Shown piece by piece: positions 1-8,371 of a stretch of DNA of 57,064 nt (its first letter is position 1; every line of letters begins with the position of its first letter). The notes under the pieces are model-generated. The model worked only from the letters and a program-made list of their open reading frames with translations, had not been told where the DNA came from and ran no database searches. The position numbers and the translations under genes are program-made. This DNA comes from an uncultured Lachnospiraceae bacterium. Lineage in GTDB: Bacteria; Bacillota; Clostridia; Lachnospirales; Lachnospiraceae. The stretch is taken from the NCBI GenBank assembly GCA_910588405.1, contig CAJUPT010000015.1, positions 1 through 57,064 of the forward strand. The letters are read 5' to 3'.

Positions 1-1
1 C

Positions 2-502
2 ATTATGCGTATCGCGGATATGATGGTGTCATTTCCCGGCATGGTGTTCGCCATGGCCATCGCCGGTATTCTGGGAGCCAGCATGAGGAACGCTGTGACA
101 GCCGTGGCGCTGGTGAGCTGGACAAAGTATGCCCGGCTTGCGAGAAGCCTGGTTTTGAAAATAAGAAATCGGGATTATGTGGCGGCGGCTGTGGTGACTG
201 GCTCTAAAACGCCTTATATTTTGATGAAATACATGGTGCCCAATGTGATTCCCACCCTGGTGATCACCGCCGCCACCGATATCGGCGGCATGATGCTGGA
301 ACTGGCCGGCCTTTCCTTTCTGGGCTTCGGCGCGAAAGCGCCTGCACCGGAATGGGGGCTGATGCTGAATGAGGGCCGTCCTTTTGTTCAGAGTGCGCCT
401 TGGATGATGATTTATCCCGGCGCGGCAATTTTTGTCGTTGTGGTGGTATTTAACCTGCTGGGGGACGCGCTCAGGGATGTTCTGGACGTCAGGGACGAGT
501 AA
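2..502 (+). CDS. ABC transporter permease, DppC/OppC/NikC type (5' end outside window)
   Basis: This is the inner-membrane permease of a peptide- or nickel-type ABC importer. Only the last 166 residues are visible and the start lies before the window. The visible part holds the coupling-loop (EAA-type) motif, which reads DYVAAAVVTGSKTP followed by MVPNVIP and contacts the ATPases, with hydrophobic membrane segments on both sides. The C-terminal sequence ELAGLSFLGFGAKAPAPEWG is typical of the DppC/NikC branch. The stop is 10 bases before the first ATPase gene, so it is co-transcribed with the next two genes. Substrate (dipeptide, oligopeptide or nickel chelate) cannot be read from this fragment. 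Confidence 0.9.
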   Translation: MMRIADMMVSFPGMVFAMAIAGILGASMRNAVTAVALVSWTKYARLARSLVLKIRNRDYVAAAVVTGSKTPYILMKYMVPNVIPTLVITAATDIGGMMLELAGLSFLGFGAKAPAPEWGLMLNEGRPFVQSAPWMMIYPGAAIFVVVVVFNLLGDALRDVLDVRDE

Positions 503-512
503 GGAGGGTATT

Positions 513-1295
513 ATGTTAGAAATAAAAAATATTACCATCTCCTATCAGAACCGCCCGACGGTCAAAAACTTCAGCATGGATTTAAAGGAGGGGGAGATCG
601 CCTCCCTGGTCGGGGAATCCGGTTCGGGCAAGACCACAGTGATCCGGGCGGTGCTGGGTCTTTTGGCAGGGGGCGGGAAGGTGACGGAAGGGGATATTCT
701 GTTTGGAGGAAAGTCCCTTTTAAAAAACACGCCCGACCAGTGGCGTAAGCTTCGGGGCACCGATATCTCCATGATTTTTCAGGATTCCGGCGCCATGCTG
801 AATCCGATCCGGAAGATCGGAGCCGGCTTTGTGGAATATATTCGCATCCATGAAGATATAAGCAAAGGGGATGCATGGAAAAAGGGTATTGCCATGTTGG
901 AGCGGATGCGTCTGCCAAGCGGTGATAATATCATGAATTCCTATCCCTTTCAGCTTTCCGGCGGCATGCGGCAGCGGGTGGGCATCGCCATGGCCATGAC
1001 CTTTCGGCCAAAGCTTCTCTTGGCAGATGAGCCTACATCAGCCCTGGATGTGACGACCCAGGCCCAGATCGTGCGGCAGATGATGGAGCTTCGGGACGAC
1101 TACGGAACTAGTATTATTGTGGTGACTCATAACCTGGGCGTCGCCGCCTATATGTCTGACCGGATTGTCGTGATGAAAAACGGTGAGATTACGGACAGCG
1201 GCAGCCGGGAGGATATCCTTCACGGAAGCCACAGCGGCTATGCACAGAGGCTTCTGGATGCGGTTCCTTCGCTGGGAGGTGTGCGTTATGTTTGA
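513..1295 (+). CDS. ABC transporter ATPase, DppD/NikD type
   Basis: First ATPase of the importer, 260 residues. Walker A is GESGSGKT at residues 34-41; the Q-loop (MIFQDSG), signature LSGGMRQR, Walker B with LLLADEPTSALD and the H-loop histidine in VTHNLG are all intact. It ends soon after the core domain and lacks the C-terminal oligopeptide extension seen in the next protein. The start at 513 is chosen because AAGGAGG sits 5-6 bases upstream; a longer frame from 432 would run back into the permease gene. The stop overlaps the next start by 8 bases, so translation is probably coupled. Confidence 0.93.
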   Translation: MLEIKNITISYQNRPTVKNFSMDLKEGEIASLVGESGSGKTTVIRAVLGLLAGGGKVTEGDILFGGKSLLKNTPDQWRKLRGTDISMIFQDSGAMLNPIRKIGAGFVEYIRIHEDISKGDAWKKGIAMLERMRLPSGDNIMNSYPFQLSGGMRQRVGIAMAMTFRPKLLLADEPTSALDVTTQAQIVRQMMELRDDYGTSIIVVTHNLGVAAYMSDRIVVMKNGEITDSGSREDILHGSHSGYAQRLLDAVPSLGGVRYV

Positions 1296-2241
1296 TGAAA
1301 CGGATATGATTCTGGAGGCAAAGCATGTAACCAGGCGCTTCCCGGTCTCCGGCGGCAGGGAGCTTATGGCCTGTCAGGACATTAATTTAAAGTTTTACCG
1401 GGGGAAGACGCTGGGGCTGATCGGCGAGTCCGGCTGCGGCAAGTCTACCTTTATGCGTTTTCTGGTTCGTCTGGACGTTCCCACGGAAGGGCAGATTCTT
1501 TTTAAGGGAAAGGATCTGACGAAGCTGAAGGGTGAAGAACTGCGGCAGACCCGGCAGTATATCCAGATGGTATTCCAGGACCCGGGAGGCTCTTTTAACC
1601 CGAAGATGAAGATCAGGGACATTATCTGTGAACCTTTAATGAATTTCGGGCGGATCAAGGCTTCCGAGAAGGACGCCACAGCCCGAAAATTTTTAGAGGC
1701 GGTGGAGCTGCCCGGCGATTTTGCTGGCCGGTATCCCCACAATATGTCCGGCGGCCAGCGGCAAAGGATTGCCATTGCCAGGGCGCTGGCTTTAGAGCCG
1801 GAGCTGATCGTGATGGACGAGGCCACCTGCGCCCTGGACGTGTCCGTACAGAAGACGATTATCGAGCTGGTCTGCAAGCTGCAGAGGGAGAAGAATATTG
1901 CCATCGGCTTTATCGCTCATGACCTTGGGCTGATCCAGGCCTTTGCCCATCAGATCGCCGTCATGTATCTGGGCACGATCGTGGAGGTGATTCCCGGGGA
2001 GGACGTGGACAAGGCGCGGCATCCTTATACCCAGGCACTTTTGGGGGCTGTCTTTGACACGAAAATGGATTTTACAAAGAAAATCGAAAGCATTGACAGC
2101 GAGATTCCCAGCCCCCTGGACGTGCCGCCGGGATGCCCGTTTCAGACCCGGTGCGACCGATGTATGGAGATCTGCCGCAGAGAGCGGCCAAAGCGGAAGT
2201 TGATTGGCGAGGGGCATGAGGTGGCCTGTCACTTATTTTGA
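1288..2241 (+). CDS. ABC transporter ATPase, DppF/OppF type
   Basis: Second ATPase, 317 residues, pairing with the preceding ATPase under the two-permease core. Walker A is GESGCGKST, the Q-loop is MVFQDPGGSFNP, the signature is MSGGQRQR, Walker B leads into DEATCALDVS and the H-loop is IAHDLG. The C-terminal oligopeptide/dipeptide extension is present and contains PPGCPFQTRC and further cysteines (MEIC), as usual for DppF/OppF. The ATG at 1288 has GGGAGG just upstream inside the previous gene. The permease-D-F order supports an import function. No substrate-binding protein gene is visible; it would lie upstream of the window. Confidence 0.93.
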   Translation: MFDETDMILEAKHVTRRFPVSGGRELMACQDINLKFYRGKTLGLIGESGCGKSTFMRFLVRLDVPTEGQILFKGKDLTKLKGEELRQTRQYIQMVFQDPGGSFNPKMKIRDIICEPLMNFGRIKASEKDATARKFLEAVELPGDFAGRYPHNMSGGQRQRIAIARALALEPELIVMDEATCALDVSVQKTIIELVCKLQREKNIAIGFIAHDLGLIQAFAHQIAVMYLGTIVEVIPGEDVDKARHPYTQALLGAVFDTKMDFTKKIESIDSEIPSPLDVPPGCPFQTRCDRCMEICRRERPKRKLIGEGHEVACHLF

Positions 2242-2253
2242 GAGGAAGAAAAA

Positions 2254-3162
2254 TTGGAACTGAAGCAGCTGCAATTTTTTGTTGTGAGCGCTGATATGGG
2301 AAGCTTTAAGAGAGCGGCGGAAGTGCTGTATACGACCCAGCCCCATGTCAGCAAAATAATAAAGACGCTGGAGACAGAGCTTAAGGTCGAGCTGTTTAAC
2401 CGGAACGCCGTGGGTGTGGAGCTGACGGAGGATGGGAAAAAGGTGTATGCCCAGGCCAGCGCTATTATGCAGAAAATGGATTTGATCCGGCAGGTGGGAG
2501 GGGATAGGCCAAGACAGAAGCTGTATATTTCCTCTGTCCCCAACAGCAAACTGGTGGAAATTTTTTCATTGTTCTGTCAGAAGGAAAAGGATGGGGATTT
2601 CCAATATCAGTTTCTGGAGGCGACGGTGGAGGAGATTATGGGACATATGCACCACCATACGTCGGAGATTGGTTTCGTCTTTATTTCCCAGAGGCAGCAG
2701 GCGGGTTTTACCCATCAGCTGGAACACAAAAAACTGGATTTTATCCCGATGAAAAAAACAAAGCCCTGTTTGCTGGTGGGAAAAAACAGTCCTCTTTATG
2801 GCCTTAGCAGCATAGACCCTTCTGTTTTGCAGACGGTAAGGCTGGTACAGACCAGGGAGGATTTTTATTCGATCAGCGTCCATCCGGGCCATCTGAAGGA
2901 GGACATTTCCGTGGGGCACAACAGCCGGGCCGTTGTGCGCGCCAACAGCGACAGCGTGGTGATGAGTCTTCTGGAGCATACGGATATGGGCACGGTCAGC
3001 TGTGATCTGCTGGCCGGCAAATTTGAACGGTATAAACTGCGGGCGATTTCACTGACCGGTCTGAAGGACAGCATTCATTTCGGGTATATTAAGAGGAAAA
3101 GAGATGACTTAAGTCCCGCGGCGGAGCGGTTTGTCGCTTATTTGGGAAAGGTATTGAAATAG
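2254..3162 (+). CDS. LysR-family transcriptional regulator
   Basis: 302-residue LysR-type regulator. The N-terminal winged helix-turn-helix is clear (MELKQLQFFVVSADMGSF, then RAAEVLYTTQPHVSKIIKTL), followed by a linker helix and a periplasmic-binding-protein-like effector domain. The start codon is TTG at 2254, chosen because GAGGAAG lies a few bases upstream and because the classic LysR opening begins exactly there. It lies 12 bases behind the ABC operon in the same direction, so it is probably its last gene rather than the usual divergent LysR arrangement. A role in controlling the transporter is inferred from position only. Confidence 0.9.
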   Translation: MELKQLQFFVVSADMGSFKRAAEVLYTTQPHVSKIIKTLETELKVELFNRNAVGVELTEDGKKVYAQASAIMQKMDLIRQVGGDRPRQKLYISSVPNSKLVEIFSLFCQKEKDGDFQYQFLEATVEEIMGHMHHHTSEIGFVFISQRQQAGFTHQLEHKKLDFIPMKKTKPCLLVGKNSPLYGLSSIDPSVLQTVRLVQTREDFYSISVHPGHLKEDISVGHNSRAVVRANSDSVVMSLLEHTDMGTVSCDLLAGKFERYKLRAISLTGLKDSIHFGYIKRKRDDLSPAAERFVAYLGKVLK

Positions 3163-3185
3163 GGTGCGCCTTTGAAATCTTCTAA

Positions 3186-3214
3186 TTGTCAATTCCGGTA
3201 AATGATGCTATACT
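3186..3214 (+). promoter_or_regulatory. Predicted sigma-A promoter for gltX
   Basis: TTGTCA at 3186-3191 and TATACT at 3209-3214, separated by 17 bases, sit just after the LysR stop. They place the gltX transcript start near 3220 and give a leader of about 120 bases that includes the hairpin at 3277-3303. Confidence 0.6.
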
Positions 3215-3276
3215 CCTATATGGAAATCAAAACTGGCATAAAGTAAAAAAGTGTACTTTGTATAAAATGATTCATC

Positions 3277-3308
3277 TGCCAAAAGGTCTTATTTCTTTTG
3301 GCATTTTA
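3277..3308 (+). terminator. Hairpin plus T-tract in the gltX leader
   Basis: TGCCAAAAG (3277-3285) pairs perfectly with CTTTTGGCA (3295-3303) around a 9-base loop and is followed by TTTTAAT. It looks like a weak intrinsic terminator. It lies downstream of the predicted gltX promoter, so it could act as a leader attenuator, or simply end read-through from the LysR operon if gltX has another promoter. Confidence 0.5.
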
Positions 3309-3341
3309 ATCATAAAATAAAATTCAGGAGAATGAGAAGTA

Positions 3342-4793
3342 ATGGGAAATAAAGTGAGAACAAGATTTGCCCCCAGCCCCACGGGACGCATGCATGTGGG
3401 GAATCTGCGGACGGCGCTGTATGCTTATCTGATTGCGAAGCATGAGGGAGGAGATTTTCTTCTGAGAATAGAGGACACCGACCAGGAACGGTTTGTGGAA
3501 GGGGCACTGGATATTATTTACCGGACTCTGGAAAAAGCCGGCCTGTCCCACGACGAGGGGCCGGATAAGGAGGGGGACTGTGGTCCCTATGTGCAGAGCG
3601 AACGGCAGGCCCAGGGAATTTATTTGGAATATGCGAAGAAGCTGATTGATAAAGGCGAGGCGTATTACTGCTTCTGTGACAAGGAGCGTCTGGAAAGCCT
3701 GAAAACCCAGGTGGCGGGAAAAGAGGTTATGGTTTACGACAAGCACTGTCTGGGGCTGTCAAAAGAAGAAGTGGAGGAAAAATTGGCGGCGGGCGTTCCC
3801 TACGTGATTCGTCAGAACAATCCCCAGACCGGTACTACTACCTTTCATGACGAGATTTATGGGAATATCTCTGTGGACAATGCAGAGCTGGACGATATGG
3901 TGCTGATCAAATCCGACGGCTATCCCACCTATAATTTTGCAAATGTGGTGGACGACCATCTGATGGGCATCACCCATGTGGTAAGGGGAAATGAATATCT
4001 GTCCTCCTCACCGAAATACAATCGTCTTTATGAAGCCTTCGGTTGGGAAGTGCCGGTTTATGTCCATTGTCCGCTGATTACCGACGAGGAGCACCATAAG
4101 CTGAGCAAGCGCTGCGGCCATTCTTCCTTTGAGGATCTGTTGGAGCAGGGATTTTTGCCTGAGTGCATCGTTAATTTTGTGGCCCTTCTCGGGTGGAGCC
4201 CGGAGGATAACCGGGAGATTTTCAGTCTTAAGGAGCTGGTGGAGGCTTTTGATTATCGGCATATGGCCAAGTCCCCTTCTGTGTTTGACTTTACTAAGCT
4301 GAAGTGGATGAACGGGGAATATATTAAGGCGATGGATGATGAAGCGTTCTATGAGATGGCTGAGCCGTATCTGAAGCAGGGGCTGACAAGACCCCTTGAC
4401 CTGCATAAAATCGCCGGGATGGTAAAGACCAGAATCGAGACATTCCCGGATATCCTGCCGCTGGTGGATTTTTTTGAGGAGATGCCAGAGTATGACAGCC
4501 AGATGTATGTGCATAAAAAGATGAAGACGACAAAGGAAAGCTCCCTGGAAACGTTGAAGGAGCTGCTGCCTCTACTGGAAGCCCAGGAGGACTACAGTAA
4601 TGACGGGCTGTATAGCCTGCTGACGGCTTATGTGGCCGAGAAAGGCTGTAAAAATGGCTATGTGATGTGGCCGGTCCGTACCGCCGTGTCAGGAAAGCAG
4701 ATGACGCCTGCGGGGGCGACGGAGATTATGGAGGCGCTGGGCAAGGAGGAATCTCTGCGCAGGATCAGGATCGGAATCGAGAAACTCTCATAA
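3342..4793 (+). CDS. gltX: Glutamyl-tRNA synthetase
   Basis: Class I aminoacyl-tRNA synthetase that charges tRNA-Glu (and in bacteria lacking GlnRS often tRNA-Gln as well), 483 residues, the normal length. The N-terminal RFAPSPTGRMHVGN carries the HIGH-type signature (H18-V-G-N21), and KLSKR at residues 253-257 is the KMSKS-type loop. The Rossmann core is followed by a helical anticodon-binding C-terminus that includes the conserved segment WPVRTAVSGKQMTPAGA. The ATG at 3342 has AGGAG 13 bases upstream plus GAGAAG close by. It is monocistronic or leads into the helicase gene 29-38 bases downstream. Confidence 0.96.
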   Translation: MGNKVRTRFAPSPTGRMHVGNLRTALYAYLIAKHEGGDFLLRIEDTDQERFVEGALDIIYRTLEKAGLSHDEGPDKEGDCGPYVQSERQAQGIYLEYAKKLIDKGEAYYCFCDKERLESLKTQVAGKEVMVYDKHCLGLSKEEVEEKLAAGVPYVIRQNNPQTGTTTFHDEIYGNISVDNAELDDMVLIKSDGYPTYNFANVVDDHLMGITHVVRGNEYLSSSPKYNRLYEAFGWEVPVYVHCPLITDEEHHKLSKRCGHSSFEDLLEQGFLPECIVNFVALLGWSPEDNREIFSLKELVEAFDYRHMAKSPSVFDFTKLKWMNGEYIKAMDDEAFYEMAEPYLKQGLTRPLDLHKIAGMVKTRIETFPDILPLVDFFEEMPEYDSQMYVHKKMKTTKESSLETLKELLPLLEAQEDYSNDGLYSLLTAYVAEKGCKNGYVMWPVRTAVSGKQMTPAGATEIMEALGKEESLRRIRIGIEKLS

Positions 4794-4831
4794 AAATACG
4801 GTCATAAAAGCAGACTAGTGAAGTGACACAG

Positions 4832-6838
4832 ATGCAGATTGTTTATGCCAGAAGATATTTGCAGGCGCTTCGGGCAGAAAATTATAAAGAATATAGAGTC
4901 AAAATGTTAGAAACTCAGTGTAAAGTGTTTTCAGAAGTTACCGCAGGGCAGAGGCAGGATTCGCTGACCGATGCCCAGCGGATTGCCGTTTCCCACGGGG
5001 ACGGGCCGATGATGGTGTTAGCCGGCCCGGGAAGCGGAAAGACGATGGTGATTACCCAGCGGGTCCGGGAGCTGATCGAAGGACGGGGAATCAGCCCTTC
5101 TCATATATTGGTGGTGACCTTTACCCGGGCTGCCGCCAGACAGATGGAGGAGCGGTTTGTCCGGATGATGGGCGGACAAAAAGGCAGGGTGACTTTTTCT
5201 ACCTTCCACAGCATTTTCTTTAAAATCATTCAGTATGCCTACGGCTATCAGGCGTCTAATATTATCCGGGAAGAACAGAAAACCGCATATATGAGAGAGC
5301 TGGTCCGCCACTGTGACTTAGAGCTGCAGGATGAGCGGGAGTTTGTGGCGGGCATTATCGCAGAGATCAGTATGGTCAAGGGAGAGCGGATTGATCTGTC
5401 TCATTATTATTCCGCGAATTGCCCTGAAGAGGTTTTTCAGAAGCTTTATCAGGGTTATCAGCAGATGATGGCGGAGAACCGGCTGATCGATTTTGACGAT
5501 ATGCAGGTATACTGCTATGAGCTGTTTCAGGCCAGAAAGGATATTTTGGAGGCTTGGCGCAGCAAGTATCCTTATATTTTGGTGGATGAGTTCCAGGATA
5601 TCTGTAAGATTCAGTACGATATTCTGAAAATGCTGGCCGGTCCCAATGGAAATCTATTTATCGTCGGGGACGACGATCAGTCCATCTACCGGTTCCGGGG
5701 GTCAAAGCCGGAAATCATGCTGGGCTTTGAGAAGGATTTTCCGACGGCAAAACGAATTCTGCTGGATCAGAATTTTCGTTGTGACGCCAATATTGTCTCG
5801 GCATCATTGCGGCTGATCGGCTGTAATCAGGTGCGGTTTCCAAAAAAGATTCGTCCGGCCCGTCCGGCGGGCTTTCAGGTGCTGACCCGGTCCTTTCCCA
5901 CGGCCAGGGAGCAGTATCGTGGTATCGCCGTATTTTTGAAGGAGTGTCAGAACCGGGGGCGGGATCTCAGTGATACTGCCGTATTATTCCGTACAAACCG
6001 CAATGCCGGCGGTTTGGTCCGCCAGCTGATGGCCTATAACATTCCTTTTCAGATGCGTGATGTGACGGCGAATCTGTATGATCATTGGATCGCCCAGGAT
6101 TTGATCACCTATATTCGTATCGCTCAGGGTGACTTAAGCCGCGGGAATTTTCTGCGGATTTCCAATCGGCCTAACCGCTATATTACCAGAAGCGTTTTCA
6201 CTGAGACGCAAGTGACCTTTGAGCAGCTTTATCGGTTTTATGAGGGAAAGGACTGGATGGAGGAGCGGATCGAGCGGATGGAGTATGATTTTCGAATGCT
6301 GGCCAAAATGGCCCCCTATGCGGCTATCAATTATATCCGGAAGGCTGTGGGCTATGAGGGCTATCTGGAAGAGTATGCGAAGTACCGCCGGATGAAGCCG
6401 GGCGAGCTTATGGATGTTTTGGAGGAAATTCATGAGAACGCAAAGGATTTTAAAAGCAGTGAAGAATGGTTCCGGTACATAGAGCAGTATGGGGAGGAAT
6501 TGAAACAGCAGCGACAGAAGCAGCAGGAGATTAAGGAGGGAGTGGTGCTCTCCACAATCCATGCGTCAAAAGGGCTGGAATATGACACCGTCTATATCGC
6601 CGATGTCAACGAGGAGATTATTCCCCATAAAAAAGCGGCGCAGCCCGCGGAAATCGAGGAGGAACGCCGTCTCTTTTATGTGGCCATGACCCGGGCCAAA
6701 AATCATCTCTATATCTGTTGTCCGGGAGAGCGCTACGGACACAGGCAGGAGCCGTCACGGTTTATAAAGGAATACCTGCCGCCGGAAGCTTCCGTAAATA
6801 AGACTTCCACCGTATCATCCCGCAAAACTCGTTTTTGA
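4832..6838 (+). CDS. UvrD/PcrA-family ATP-dependent DNA helicase
   Basis: Superfamily 1A 3'-5' helicase, 668 residues. Motifs appear in order: Walker A GPGSGKT (65-71), motif Ia TFTRAAARQMEERF, motif Ib TFHSIFF, motif II DEFQD, motif III GDDDQSIYRFRGS, motif IV QNFRC, motif V STIHASKGLEYDTVYIAD and motif VI VAMTRAK. It is shorter than PcrA because the C-terminal tail is missing, as in many clostridial UvrD-like paralogues. The start is uncertain: ATG 4832, GTG 4823 and ATG 4904 are all in frame and none has a strong ribosome binding site; about 55 residues precede the conserved domain from 4832. A role in repair or recombination follows from the family. Confidence 0.92.
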   Translation: MQIVYARRYLQALRAENYKEYRVKMLETQCKVFSEVTAGQRQDSLTDAQRIAVSHGDGPMMVLAGPGSGKTMVITQRVRELIEGRGISPSHILVVTFTRAAARQMEERFVRMMGGQKGRVTFSTFHSIFFKIIQYAYGYQASNIIREEQKTAYMRELVRHCDLELQDEREFVAGIIAEISMVKGERIDLSHYYSANCPEEVFQKLYQGYQQMMAENRLIDFDDMQVYCYELFQARKDILEAWRSKYPYILVDEFQDICKIQYDILKMLAGPNGNLFIVGDDDQSIYRFRGSKPEIMLGFEKDFPTAKRILLDQNFRCDANIVSASLRLIGCNQVRFPKKIRPARPAGFQVLTRSFPTAREQYRGIAVFLKECQNRGRDLSDTAVLFRTNRNAGGLVRQLMAYNIPFQMRDVTANLYDHWIAQDLITYIRIAQGDLSRGNFLRISNRPNRYITRSVFTETQVTFEQLYRFYEGKDWMEERIERMEYDFRMLAKMAPYAAINYIRKAVGYEGYLEEYAKYRRMKPGELMDVLEEIHENAKDFKSSEEWFRYIEQYGEELKQQRQKQQEIKEGVVLSTIHASKGLEYDTVYIADVNEEIIPHKKAAQPAEIEEERRLFYVAMTRAKNHLYICCPGERYGHRQEPSRFIKEYLPPEASVNKTSTVSSRKTRF

Positions 6839-6852
6839 ACTGCCCTGTAATG

Positions 6853-7167
6853 CTACTCTTCCTCGGATACCAGCTCGTCAAATTCCTGATCATCCAGCCA
6901 GGAATCGAAAGCTTCTGCCGCGATATCATACTCCTCGTCGGACTCAATATTGTCCAGCACGGGGAGCCCGTCCGCAGACTGGGTATACCGGTACAGAAAA
7001 ACCTCTCCTTCCTCATCATCTCCTTCTCCACGCATCGGAAGCAGAGCCATATATTGATTTCCGCCGGCGTCCAGCGTCGTCAAAACCACGCATTCCAGCT
7101 CGCTGTCATCCTCCAGGGTCAGCGTTACGGTGATCTCGTCATTTTTCTGATTGGGTTTCGAAGCCAT
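6853..7167 (-). CDS. DUF1292 domain protein (YrzB-like)
   Basis: Small acidic protein of 104 residues belonging to the DUF1292 family found throughout Firmicutes; its molecular role is unknown to me. The core reads ITVTLTLEDDSELECVV, then a segment with YMALLPM, then EVFLYRY and the very acidic C-terminus with DEEYDIAAEAFD. The ATG at 7167 is chosen because GAGG lies 7 bases upstream; an in-frame TTG two codons earlier is less likely. It converges with the helicase gene (14 bases between stops) and has its own promoter at 7242-7270. Confidence 0.85.
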   Translation of the reverse strand: MASKPNQKNDEITVTLTLEDDSELECVVLTTLDAGGNQYMALLPMRGEGDDEEGEVFLYRYTQSADGLPVLDNIESDEEYDIAAEAFDSWLDDQEFDELVSEEE

Positions 7168-7241
7168 CTTCAATCCTCACTTTTTCTAAAAATATTCGTA
7201 TTGGGGTATGATATTTTCAATACACCAGGGTTCTTTTCCTT

Positions 7242-7270
7242 ATTCTAGCAGAGAAAGCTCCGTTTGGCAA
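7242..7270 (-). promoter_or_regulatory. Predicted sigma-A promoter for the DUF1292 gene
   Basis: On the minus strand TTGCCA (7265-7270) and TAGAAT (7242-7247) are separated by 17 bases, about 75 bases before the ATG at 7167. It is back-to-back with the promoter at 7307-7335. Confidence 0.6.
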
Positions 7271-7306
7271 GGAGTATAGGCGTATTTCGCGTCCCAAAAA
7301 CAATAG

Positions 7307-7335
7307 TTGGCATCGCTGTGATTTTGTGGTAAAAT
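7307..7335 (+). promoter_or_regulatory. Predicted sigma-A promoter for the glycan locus
   Basis: TTGGCA (7307-7312) and TAAAAT (7330-7335) with a 17-base spacer lie about 90 bases before the first glycosyltransferase start. It is the only good promoter seen before a long run of closely spaced plus-strand genes and may drive much of the locus. Confidence 0.6.
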
Positions 7336-7425
7336 ATGAACACTTAGAGATGTCCTACGGGCATGTTTGATAGAATGCGATCTGCCGGAAAGAAAGGCTT
7401 TGAAAAAACAGCAAAGGAAAAAACG

Positions 7426-8361
7426 ATGAGTGAAACGATTTCCATTATTGTCCCAAGCTATAATGAGGAAAAAAGCATTCCTTTTTTTTATGAGGCAATC
7501 TGTGAGGAACGGGAAAAATTTAAAAAGATAGATGTGGAGCTGGAAATGATTTTTGTGGACGACGGCTCAAAGGATCGAACCCTTGAGGTGGTGAAGGAGC
7601 TCAGGGGCCGGGACGAGCAGGTGCACTATATCTCGTTTTCCAGGAATTTTGGGAAAGAAGCGGGTATTTATGCTGGGTTGGAGCATGCGACGGGGGATTA
7701 TCTGGTGCTGATGGATGCGGATTTGCAGGACCCTCCCTCTTATTTGATGGAGATGTATCAGGCTATCAAGGAGGAGGGCTATGATTCCGTGGCCACCAGA
7801 CGGGTGGACCGAAAGGGGGAGCCGGTAATCCGTTCTTTTTTTGCCCGACAGTTTTATAAGCTGATGAATAAGATTTCCAATACGGAGATCGTGGATGGTG
7901 CCAGAGACTATCGGCTGATGACGCGGCAGATGGCCGATGCTATCTTAAGCATGAAGGAATATAACCGCTTTACAAAAGGCATCTACGGCTGGGTCGGTTT
8001 TCGCACCAAATGGCTGGAATACCAGAATGTGGAGCGGGTGGCAGGAGAGACCAAATGGTCCTTCTGGAAACTGTTTAAATATTCGCTGGAAGGGATTATG
8101 GCCTTTTCCACGGCGCCGCTGGCTCTTGCCTCATGGGCGGGTGTGCTGATGTGCGTAATCGCGGCCATCGCCATTGTCTTTATTGTGGTGCGGGCGCTGA
8201 TGTTCGGGGACCCCACCAGCGGCTGGCCTTCTCTGGCCTGCATCATTATCTTTATCGGCGGTCTGCAGCTGTTCTGCATCGGCGTACTGGGACAGTATCT
8301 GGCGAAAACTTATTTGGAGACGAAGGAACGCCCGATTTATATCTGCAAAGAGAAAGCGTGA
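7426..8361 (+). CDS. Polyprenyl-phosphate glycosyltransferase, GtrB/DPM1-like (GT2)
   Basis: Membrane-bound family 2 glycosyltransferase, 311 residues, that transfers a sugar from a nucleotide donor to undecaprenyl phosphate. The GT-A fold is clear: ISIIVPSYNEE, FVDDGSKDRT, then the metal-binding DADLQDPP. Two C-terminal hydrophobic segments (about 230-255 and 265-295) and the ending GQYLAKTYLETKERP are characteristic of GtrB/YkcC-type enzymes. The ATG at 7426 is chosen because AAAGGAAA precedes it by 5-6 bases; an in-frame ATG at 7363 would add 21 unconserved residues. It opens the glycan locus. Lipid-linked sugars of this kind are donors for GT-C enzymes such as the polytopic proteins that follow. 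Confidence 0.92.
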   Translation: MSETISIIVPSYNEEKSIPFFYEAICEEREKFKKIDVELEMIFVDDGSKDRTLEVVKELRGRDEQVHYISFSRNFGKEAGIYAGLEHATGDYLVLMDADLQDPPSYLMEMYQAIKEEGYDSVATRRVDRKGEPVIRSFFARQFYKLMNKISNTEIVDGARDYRLMTRQMADAILSMKEYNRFTKGIYGWVGFRTKWLEYQNVERVAGETKWSFWKLFKYSLEGIMAFSTAPLALASWAGVLMCVIAAIAIVFIVVRALMFGDPTSGWPSLACIIIFIGGLQLFCIGVLGQYLAKTYLETKERPIYICKEKA

Positions 8362-8371
8362 GTGAGAACGG

